Made by a program: the position numbers and the translations under genes
DNA from: Deltaproteobacteria bacterium
GTDB taxonomy: Bacteria > Desulfobacterota > Deferrimicrobia > Deferrimicrobiales > Deferrimicrobiaceae
Direction: 5' to 3'
DNA: 32,691 nucleotides
Assembly (NCBI GenBank): GCA_021824125.1
Contig: JAKALO010000012.1
Coordinates: 1 to 32,691, forward strand
Shown here: positions 25,483 through 32,691 of the stretch, one piece after another
How the letters are laid out: every line of letters begins with the position of its first letter
How positions within the stretch are numbered: position 1 is the stretch's first letter
Notes under the pieces: generated by a model
Seen by the model: the letters and a program-made list of their open reading frames with translations, nothing else
Told to the model about the DNA's origin: nothing
Databases searched by the model: none

Positions 25483-26892
25483 ATGCCCGATCCGGCAGGA
25501 CTCCGAAGCCTTCCCTCCGTAGCATCGATGCTTGCGGCCGACGAGGTGCGGCAGGCGCTGTCCGTTCACCCCCGGCCGGTAGTCGTGGACGCCATCCGCA
25601 GGATACTGGACCACTTCCGAAGCGAGGCCGCCGCGCCGCCCGTCCGGAGCCGCGAGGAATGGGCATCCCTGCTCCTGTCCCGTCTGCCGGGCGAGATAGC
25701 GACCGGGGAGGAAGAATCCCTCGGGAGGGTCATCAACGCGACCGGCGTAGTTATCCACACCAACCTCGGCAGGGCGCCGCTGCCGGAAGAGGCGATCCGC
25801 GCCGTCTCCCTGGTCGCCCGGGGGTATTCCAACCTGGAGTTCGACCTCGCGTCGGGGGGTCGCTCTTCCCGCCTCGTTCACGTGGAAAAGCTGATCCTTT
25901 CGCTGACGGGCGCCGAATCGGCGCATGTCGTGAACAACAACGCGGCCGCGGTGCTCCTTTGCCTCGCCGGGCTGGCGAGGGGCCGGGATGTACTCGTAAG
26001 CCGTGGGGAACTCGTCGAAATCGGCGGCTCGTTCCGGATTCCGGACATAATGACGGAAAGCGGCGCCGCCCTGGTAGAGGTTGGAACGACGAACCGGACG
26101 CGGCTTACGGACTACGAAAGGGCGGTGACCGGCCGGACGGCGCTGCTCCTGAAGGTCCACAGGTCCAATTTCCGCATCACAGGGTTCACCGAGGAGGTTT
26201 CGGCGGGGGACCTCTCGACGCTGGGAGACCGGTTGGGGATCCCGGTCCTGGAAGACCTCGGCTCGGGAGCCTTGTTCGACTTCTCCGTCGCGGGAATCGC
26301 GGGGACTCCGACCGTCCGTCAGGCGCTCAGGCAAGGCCCCGGCATCGTTACGGTGAGCGGTGACAAGCTGCTCGGGGGCCCCCAGGCGGGGATCATCGTG
26401 GGGCGCAGGGAGCTGGTGGCGCCCCTGAAGAAACACCCCCTCTCGCGGGCCTTGAGGATAGACAAGATGGGGCTTGCGGCGTTGGCGGCGACGTTGAGGC
26501 TCTACGCCGACGAGCGCAGGGCCGTTCGGCGGATACCGGTTCTCGCCATGATGACGGACGGGGAGGGTTCCGTGCTCGCGCGTGCCCGGAAACTTGTCCG
26601 GAGGGTGAGGAGGGGGGGCGGAGCCGGACTTCTCCTTTCCGTCGAGAAAGGCCTTTCTTCCCCTGGCGGAGGTGCGATGCCCGACGTCCACCTCCCGACC
26701 GTCTGCGTCGCCCTATCACACCCGGCTGTCAGAGTCGAGGACATCGAGGAGAGGCTCCGGGGCGGGAAACCCCCGGTGATCGCCCGGATCGTAAGGGGAA
26801 AACTGCTCCTGGACATGCGGACGGTCCGCGACGACGAGCTCCCCGAACTGGCGGCTGCGCTCCTGGCCGCCGTCGAAAAGAAAGCATGTTGA
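25483..26892 (+). CDS. selA: L-seryl-tRNA(Sec) selenium transferase
   Basis: RVINATGVVIHTNLGRAPLPEEA, YSNLEFDLASGGRSSR, VNNNAAAVLLCL, VSRGELVEIGGSFRIPDIM, TVSGDKLLGGPQAGIIVG. Confidence 0.95.
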   Translation: MPDPAGLRSLPSVASMLAADEVRQALSVHPRPVVVDAIRRILDHFRSEAAAPPVRSREEWASLLLSRLPGEIATGEEESLGRVINATGVVIHTNLGRAPLPEEAIRAVSLVARGYSNLEFDLASGGRSSRLVHVEKLILSLTGAESAHVVNNNAAAVLLCLAGLARGRDVLVSRGELVEIGGSFRIPDIMTESGAALVEVGTTNRTRLTDYERAVTGRTALLLKVHRSNFRITGFTEEVSAGDLSTLGDRLGIPVLEDLGSGALFDFSVAGIAGTPTVRQALRQGPGIVTVSGDKLLGGPQAGIIVGRRELVAPLKKHPLSRALRIDKMGLAALAATLRLYADERRAVRRIPVLAMMTDGEGSVLARARKLVRRVRRGGGAGLLLSVEKGLSSPGGGAMPDVHLPTVCVALSHPAVRVEDIEERLRGGKPPVIARIVRGKLLLDMRTVRDDELPELAAALLAAVEKKAC

Positions 26893-26923
26893 ACGGGCGA
26901 CCTTTCGCAGTGTATAAGAAGAT

Positions 26924-27520
26924 ATGTTGAATTCCGGCGTACTTGTCCTGAATCGCGCGTTTTTCCCGGTACACGTCACCAGCGTCCGCAGGGCGTTCTG
27001 CCTGCTCTATTCAGGTCTCGCCCGGGCGATAAATTCCCGATACGAGATGTTCGATTTCCAGTCCTGGAGCGAGCTTTCCATTCACGCCAGCGACGAGGCC
27101 GTGGGCCTCGTGGGGAGGATGATCCGGATCCCGAGGGTCGTCGTCCTGGTCGCCTACGACCGGGTACCCAAGCGCACCGTGCGCTTCAGCAGGCACAACA
27201 TCTTCGTAAGGGACCGGAACACCTGCCAGTATTGCGGGAGGAACTTTCCTCGCAGCGAGTTGAACCTCGACCACGTCATCCCGCGGTCCCGCGGGGGGAA
27301 GACCACCTGGGAGAACATCGTCTGCAGCTGTCTCCCCTGCAACAAGCAGAAAGGGGGGATGCTTCCAGACGAGACGGGCATGCGGATGATAGTGCGCCCT
27401 GGCCGGCCGCGCTGGACCCCCGAGTACGCGTTTTCCCTTCGGACCCCGATTCACCGGGAGTGGATTCCGTTCCTGAACCTCGTCGATTTCACCTATTGGA
27501 ACCTCGAACTCGAAAGGTGA
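26924..27520 (+). CDS. HNH endonuclease family protein
   Basis: RNTCQYCGRNFPRSELNLDHVIPRSRGGKTTWENIVCSCLPCNKQKGG (HNH with two CxxC zinc ligand pairs). Confidence 0.92.
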   Translation: MLNSGVLVLNRAFFPVHVTSVRRAFCLLYSGLARAINSRYEMFDFQSWSELSIHASDEAVGLVGRMIRIPRVVVLVAYDRVPKRTVRFSRHNIFVRDRNTCQYCGRNFPRSELNLDHVIPRSRGGKTTWENIVCSCLPCNKQKGGMLPDETGMRMIVRPGRPRWTPEYAFSLRTPIHREWIPFLNLVDFTYWNLELER

Positions 27521-27688
27521 CCCCCACCCCGAAAGTCCCGGCCCGGGGTCGTCTCGAATCCCTGTTATTCGAGGAGCCGGTTATGCCCCGCGGGGGAATT
27601 TTTGCCTGTCGCGTAAAAACAGTTGCGATGATACCCCTAAATTATGCTAAATATAGTTTAATTTATATTTCTATTTGGTGACTATTCG

Positions 27689-29386
27689 ATGTCCGTGATG
27701 GCAACGAAAATCGGGGAAATGCTCCTCAAGGGGAACCTGATAACTCCCGAGCAGTTGAGGAGCGCCCTGGAGACCCAGAAAAAAACGAAGGAGCGGGTCG
27801 GCTCGCTCCTGGTCAAGTCCGGCTCCATCAAGGAGCCGGAGCTGCTCGCCTTCCTCGGGCGCCAGTTCAACATCCCCGTCATCGACCTCGCGAAGTACGA
27901 GATCAACGGCGAGGTCGTGCGCCTGCTCCCCGAAGAGATGGTCCAGAAGCACCTGGCGCTCCCGATCAACCGCATAGGCGCAAAGCTGATCGTTGCCGTG
28001 GCGGACCCCTCCAACATGGCGATCATCGACGCCATCGGGTTCAAGACCGGCTACGCGGTCGAGCTGGTCCTCGCTTCCGAGCGGGAAATCACCACCGCGA
28101 TCAACAAGTACTTCGACCAGACGATGGAATTCAAGGACATCATCTCGGAACTGGACGAAGACCTGGAAGTCGTGCGGGAAGAGGACCTCGAAACACTGGA
28201 CCAGGATACGCGTGTCGACGACGCGCCGGTCGTCAAGCTGGCCAACTTCATCCTCACCGACGCCATCAAGAGGCGCGCCTCCGACATCCACGTCGAGCCG
28301 TACGAGAAGGAATTCCGCGTGCGCTACCGGGTGGACGGGGTTCTCTACGAGGTGATGCGCCCCCCGCTGAAGCTGCGCAATGCCCTCTCCTCGCGCCTCA
28401 AGATCATGTCGAGCCTGGACATCGCGGAGCGGAGGCTCCCGCAGGACGGCAGGATCAAGCTGAAGATCGGCAAGGGCAGGGAGATGGACTTCCGCGTATC
28501 GGTCCTGCCGACCATCCACGGCGAGAAGATCGTCATGCGCCTGCTGGACAAGGCGAGCCTTCAGCTCGACATGACCAAGCTCGGCTTCGAGGTGGAGGCG
28601 CTGAAAGACTTCCAGGAGTCGATCCACCGACCTTACGGGATGATCCTGGTCACCGGCCCCACCGGCTCGGGCAAGACGACGACCCTGTACTCGGCGCTCT
28701 CGGACCTTAACAAGACCTCGGACAACATATGCACGTGCGAGGACCCGGTGGAGTACAACTTCGCCGGCATAAACCAGGTGCAGACCAAGGAGGAAATCGG
28801 GCTCACGTTCGCGGGGGCGCTCCGCTCGTTCCTCCGCCAGGACCCCGACATCATCATGGTCGGTGAGATCCGGGACTATGAAACCGCGGAGATCGCCGTC
28901 AAGGCCGCGCTCACGGGGCACCTCGTGCTCTCCACCCTCCACACGAACGACGCGCCGAGCACGATCACGCGGCTTCTCAACATGGGAATCGAGCCCTTCC
29001 TCGTCTCCTCGTCGCTCAACCTCATTGTTGCGCAGCGGCTGGCCAGGCGGATCTGCGCGAACTGCAGGGACGAGGTGAAGATCCCGCCGAAGGCGCTGAC
29101 CGACGCCGGGATGAAGCCCGAGCGCCTGAAGCACGCCAAGCCGTGCAAGGGCAAGGGCTGCGACGACTGCAACGGGACCGGGTTCCGCGGGCGCGTCGCC
29201 CTCTACGAGGTGTTGCCGGTCAAGGAGGAGATCAAGGACCTCGTCCTGCGGGGGGGGTCGGCGATCGAGGTGAAGCGGGAAGCGATCCGCATCGGGATGA
29301 AGACGCTCCGGCAGTCAGGGTTGTCGAAAATAGAAGAAGGGGTCACCACGCTCGAGGAAGTGCTCCGGGTGACCGCCCCCGATTAA
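27689..29386 (+). CDS. pilB: type IV pilus assembly ATPase PilB
   Basis: GspE N-domain, VTGPTGSGKTTTLYSAL, Asp box RASDIHVEP, FLRQDPDIIMVGEIRD, C-terminal zinc motif CANC...CKGKGCDDC. Confidence 0.96.
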   Translation: MSVMATKIGEMLLKGNLITPEQLRSALETQKKTKERVGSLLVKSGSIKEPELLAFLGRQFNIPVIDLAKYEINGEVVRLLPEEMVQKHLALPINRIGAKLIVAVADPSNMAIIDAIGFKTGYAVELVLASEREITTAINKYFDQTMEFKDIISELDEDLEVVREEDLETLDQDTRVDDAPVVKLANFILTDAIKRRASDIHVEPYEKEFRVRYRVDGVLYEVMRPPLKLRNALSSRLKIMSSLDIAERRLPQDGRIKLKIGKGREMDFRVSVLPTIHGEKIVMRLLDKASLQLDMTKLGFEVEALKDFQESIHRPYGMILVTGPTGSGKTTTLYSALSDLNKTSDNICTCEDPVEYNFAGINQVQTKEEIGLTFAGALRSFLRQDPDIIMVGEIRDYETAEIAVKAALTGHLVLSTLHTNDAPSTITRLLNMGIEPFLVSSSLNLIVAQRLARRICANCRDEVKIPPKALTDAGMKPERLKHAKPCKGKGCDDCNGTGFRGRVALYEVLPVKEEIKDLVLRGGSAIEVKREAIRIGMKTLRQSGLSKIEEGVTTLEEVLRVTAPD

Positions 29387-29413
29387 ACGGGAAGGGCGAA
29401 GGAGAGGATTCCG

Positions 29414-30511
29414 ATGATCGCGATGCACGAGATGCTCAGCATCATGTACGAGAAGGGCGCTTCCGACCTGCACATAACCACGGGGATCCCCCCGACCATC
29501 CGGGTGGACGGGCGCCTGCTCCCGATGCCCGCGGAACCACTGACCCCCCCGGACACCAAGCGCCTCTGCTACAGCATCCTGACCGAGGCGCAGAAGCAGC
29601 GCTTCGAAGAGGAACTGGAACTCGACCTCTCCTTCGGTGTGAAGGGACTGAGCCGGTTCCGCGCGAACATCTACATGCAGCGGGGGGCGGTGGCGGGGGC
29701 CTTCCGGACGATTCCGTTCCGCGTGCGGTCGTTCGACGAGCTGGGCCTGCCGGCCAACCTGAAGGACCTGTGCAAGAAACCGAGGGGGCTCGTGCTGGTA
29801 ACGGGGCCGACCGGCTCCGGAAAATCGACGACCCTCGCGGCCATGATCGACAAGATCAACGCCGAGAGGCAGGAGCACATCGTCACGATCGAGGACCCTA
29901 TCGAATACCTGCATCCCCACAAGAAGTGCGTCATCAACCAGCGGGAGGTGAACGCGGACACGCAGAGCTTCAAGAAGGCGTTGAAGCACATCCTGCGCCA
30001 GGACCCGGACGTAGTCCTCGTCGGCGAGATGCGCGACCTAGAGACGATCGAGGCAGCCTTGACCGTGGCGGAGACCGGGCACCTGGTGTTCGCCACGCTG
30101 CACACCAACTCCTGCGTTCAGACCATAAACCGCATCCTGGACGTATTTCCCCCCTACCAGCAGCCCCAGGTCAGGGCGCAGCTTTCGTTCGTGCTCGAGG
30201 GGGTCGTGTCGCAGATCCTGCTGCCCAAGGCGTCCGGGACGGGAAGGGTGCTTTGCCTGGAGGTGATGATCCCCAACCCGGCGATCCGGAACCTCATAAG
30301 GGAGGAGAAGGTCCACCAGATCTACTCGCAGATGCAGGTGGGGCAGGCCAAGTTCGGGATGCAGACGATGAACCAGTCGCTGCTTGCCGCCTTCCTCCGC
30401 AGGGAGATCACGCTCGACGACGCGGTCGGAAGGAGCTCCGACCCTGATGAGTTCCGGAACCTGATGACGCAGGCGCACAACGCCCCGCAGGCCCCCGGGC
30501 GAAGGGGATAG
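29414..30511 (+). CDS. pilT: type IV pilus retraction ATPase PilT
   Basis: GASDLHITTGIPPTIRVDGRL, VTGPTGSGKSTTLAAMIDKIN, LRQDPDVVLVGEMRDLETIEAALTVAETGHLVFATLHTNS. Confidence 0.96.
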   Translation: MIAMHEMLSIMYEKGASDLHITTGIPPTIRVDGRLLPMPAEPLTPPDTKRLCYSILTEAQKQRFEEELELDLSFGVKGLSRFRANIYMQRGAVAGAFRTIPFRVRSFDELGLPANLKDLCKKPRGLVLVTGPTGSGKSTTLAAMIDKINAERQEHIVTIEDPIEYLHPHKKCVINQREVNADTQSFKKALKHILRQDPDVVLVGEMRDLETIEAALTVAETGHLVFATLHTNSCVQTINRILDVFPPYQQPQVRAQLSFVLEGVVSQILLPKASGTGRVLCLEVMIPNPAIRNLIREEKVHQIYSQMQVGQAKFGMQTMNQSLLAAFLRREITLDDAVGRSSDPDEFRNLMTQAHNAPQAPGRRG

Positions 30512-30535
30512 CGGGAAGGACCTTCGGAGGAGACG

Positions 30536-31747
30536 ATGCCGAAATTCGAATGGGAAGGCAAGACAAGGGCTGGGGGGACCATGACGGGGGAGCTCGACGC
30601 CCCCAACGAGGCGTTCGTCCTCGCACAGCTCCGCCGTCAGCAGATCGTCCCGGTGAAGGTCAGGCAGAAGTCCAAGGACCTCGGGTTCAAGATGCCCGGA
30701 TTCGGGAAGAAGGTCACGCAGAAGGAGCTGGCGATCTTCACGCGGCAGTTCGCAACCATGATCGACGCCGGGCTTCCCCTGGTCCAGTGCCTGGACATCC
30801 TGGGACTGCAGCAGACGAACCAGGCGTTCAAGTCGGTCGTCATGAAGGTGAAGGAAGACGTCGAGAGCGGCTCCACCTTCGCAGATGCGCTCCTGAAGCA
30901 CCCGAAGGTTTTCGACGAACTCTTCGTCAACCTGGTGGCCGCGGGTGAAGTGGGCGGGATACTCGACACGATCCTTTCGCGCCTGGCGGCATACATCGAA
31001 AAGGCGATGAAGCTCGCCAAGAAGATAAAGAGCGCGATGGTCTACCCCTCCACCATCCTCGCGGTCGCGGTCGTCGTCACGGTGGTGCTGCTGCTCTACG
31101 TCATACCTATCTTCGGGAAGATGTTCGCGGACTTCAACCAGGAGCTGCCCGCGCCCACGCAGTTCGTCCTGGCCCTGAGCGATTTCACGCGCAAGTATTT
31201 CCTCCTGGTGATCGTCGTGTTTGTCCTGATCGGAATGGCCATACGCTGGTATTACGGCAAGGAAGGCGGACGGAGGAACATCGACCGTATTCTCCTCAAG
31301 ACACCCATAATAGGGAGCCTCCTGCAGAGGATCGCCGTGGCCCGCTTCGCGCGCACCCTCGGCACGATGGTGAGCAGCGGCGTGCCGATCCTGGAAGGCA
31401 TGGACATCGTCGCCAAGTCCGCGGGGAACAAGGTGATCGAGGAAGCCATTACCCGGGCGCGGCGGAGCATCAGCGAGGGAAAGACGATCGCGGACCCGCT
31501 GGCCGAGAGCAAGGTGTTTCCCGTGATGGTCACCCAGATGGTCGCGGTCGGCGAGGCCACCGGTGCGCTGGACACGATGCTCAACAAGATCGCCGACTTC
31601 TACGACGACGAGGTCGACTCGGCCGTGGACGCCCTGACCGCGCTGCTCGAACCGATCCTGATGATCTTCCTCGGCGTGGTGATCGGGGGGCTGGTCATCG
31701 CCATGTACCTGCCGATCTTCAAGCTGGCCGGCGTCGTCGGGGGATAA
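30536..31747 (+). CDS. pilC: type IV pilus inner membrane platform protein PilC
   Basis: ELAIFTRQFATMIDAGLPLVQCLDIL, VAAGEVGGILDTILSRLAAYIEKAMKL, ALLEPILMIFLGVVIGGLVIAMYLPIFKLAGVV. Confidence 0.96.
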   Translation: MPKFEWEGKTRAGGTMTGELDAPNEAFVLAQLRRQQIVPVKVRQKSKDLGFKMPGFGKKVTQKELAIFTRQFATMIDAGLPLVQCLDILGLQQTNQAFKSVVMKVKEDVESGSTFADALLKHPKVFDELFVNLVAAGEVGGILDTILSRLAAYIEKAMKLAKKIKSAMVYPSTILAVAVVVTVVLLLYVIPIFGKMFADFNQELPAPTQFVLALSDFTRKYFLLVIVVFVLIGMAIRWYYGKEGGRRNIDRILLKTPIIGSLLQRIAVARFARTLGTMVSSGVPILEGMDIVAKSAGNKVIEEAITRARRSISEGKTIADPLAESKVFPVMVTQMVAVGEATGALDTMLNKIADFYDDEVDSAVDALTALLEPILMIFLGVVIGGLVIAMYLPIFKLAGVVGG

Positions 31748-31749
31748 AC

Positions 31750-32691
31750 GTGCCCCCGGTTTCCGCCCCGGGGCGGGGAGGGGAACCTGCGGGGACCAGA
31801 AACCTCCTTCTGGTGCGGACGGGCATCACCTTCGCCCTCCTGGCGTCGGTGGTGTCCGTCCAGTTCCAGGAGCCCGAGCTTTTCGTCGTCGGGGGCTTCA
31901 AGTATCTTTACGCCGCCGTCGTAATCTCCTACGGGTGGCTCCTGTTACGGTTCGCCGTCTGGGGCGGCGGTGAACTTTCCCTCGCGGTCTCCATCATCCA
32001 GGCGCTGGTGGACGTGGCGTTCGTTTCCACGATCGTGTTCGCGACGGGGCTCTACGACAGCGTCTTCGCGTTCATGTACATCGTCATAATCCTCCTGGGA
32101 AGCCTCGAACTCTACCTGAAGGGGGCGATGATCTGGGCGGTCCTCTCCGCCGCTTCCTACGTTTCCATGATGTACCTGCAGTTTCGCGGCGCGCTCGTTC
32201 CCCCGGGCGGGGACACCGTATACCTGACGTGGTCCCACTTTCTCCGCCCCTCCCTCACGAACTCATTCGGTTTTCTCCTGACCGGCGTTCTCGCCGGCCT
32301 CCTGGGGGAGGACATCCGGAAAACCCGCCAGCGCGTCCTGGCCCGCGAGGACGACCTGCAGAAGCTCGAGTCGTTCCACAAGCACGTGGTCGACAACATT
32401 CCTTCCGGGATCATAACGGCCGATATCCGGGGGAGGGTGAACCTCATCAACGACACGGCGTGCGGCATCCTCGGTGCCAGAAGGGACGAGGTGAGCGGGA
32501 AACGCATCGAGGAGGTCCTCGCCGGACTGGAGCTCCTGGACCCCCGCGGAGAGTCCCGCCTTCCACGTCCGGAGCTCTTTTTCCGCCGATCGGACGGTGC
32601 GGAGATCTTCCTGGGGTTTTCCTCCTCCCCCTTGAAGGACACGGAGGGCAAGGTGATCGGAAGGGTAGTGATCTTCCAGGACCTGACGCCG
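31750..32691 (+). CDS. pilS: PilS-like sensor histidine kinase (5' part; truncated by window end)
   Basis: GTG start; frame open for 314 codons to the last base; multiple TM helices, then PAS start HKHVVDNIPSGIITADIRGRVNLINDTACGILG; located directly after pilC. Confidence 0.8.
   Translation, partial: MPPVSAPGRGGEPAGTRNLLLVRTGITFALLASVVSVQFQEPELFVVGGFKYLYAAVVISYGWLLLRFAVWGGGELSLAVSIIQALVDVAFVSTIVFATGLYDSVFAFMYIVIILLGSLELYLKGAMIWAVLSAASYVSMMYLQFRGALVPPGGDTVYLTWSHFLRPSLTNSFGFLLTGVLAGLLGEDIRKTRQRVLAREDDLQKLESFHKHVVDNIPSGIITADIRGRVNLINDTACGILGARRDEVSGKRIEEVLAGLELLDPRGESRLPRPELFFRRSDGAEIFLGFSSSPLKDTEGKVIGRVVIFQDLTP

Noticed and set aside
24736-26691. 651-aa minus-strand ORF opposite GntR and selA
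   Set aside because: Shadow ORF of two well-supported plus-strand genes; no recognisable domain.
26887-26892. Terminal TGT TGA of selA considered as Cys-Sec readthrough
   Set aside because: The protein is already full length at this stop and there is no family reason for an extension; ordinary stop codon is the simpler reading.

Overview
GC-rich bacterial chromosomal window. The gene content and the pilB-pilT-pilC-pilS order resemble Desulfuromonadota/deltaproteobacterial genomes (inference, not verified). Most of it is ordinary coding sequence: an RDD membrane protein, polA, an ECF sigma/anti-sigma pair with secreted proteins, cysK, ubiE/menG, a FecR/DUF6600-like envelope protein, a TlpA-like thioredoxin, a CCA-adding-enzyme family protein, an APS-kinase-like/APH-like pair, DUF1820, tRNA-Thr(CGT), RNase G, a fused TIGR03960-type radical SAM protein, a GntR/FCD regulator, selA, an HNH protein and the start of a type IV pilus operon (pilS runs off the window). 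The strongest novelty candidate is a compact co-directional three-gene module at 19887-23812. It encodes a 764-aa protein that appears to fuse a P-loop ATPase, a nuclease-like middle region and an RsbW-like HATPase, followed by a STAS antagonist with a retained Ser and a GAF/HD-GYP c-di-GMP phosphodiesterase. Other observations worth checking are a stand-alone AbiJ-N-terminal-domain-like protein (5566-6366), a 10-bp hairpin sequestering the Shine-Dalgarno of the tlpA-like gene (10805-10838), and a small tRNA-3'-end-derived palindromic element next to tRNA-Thr (15454-15607). All family assignments come from reading motifs by eye; no searches were run.
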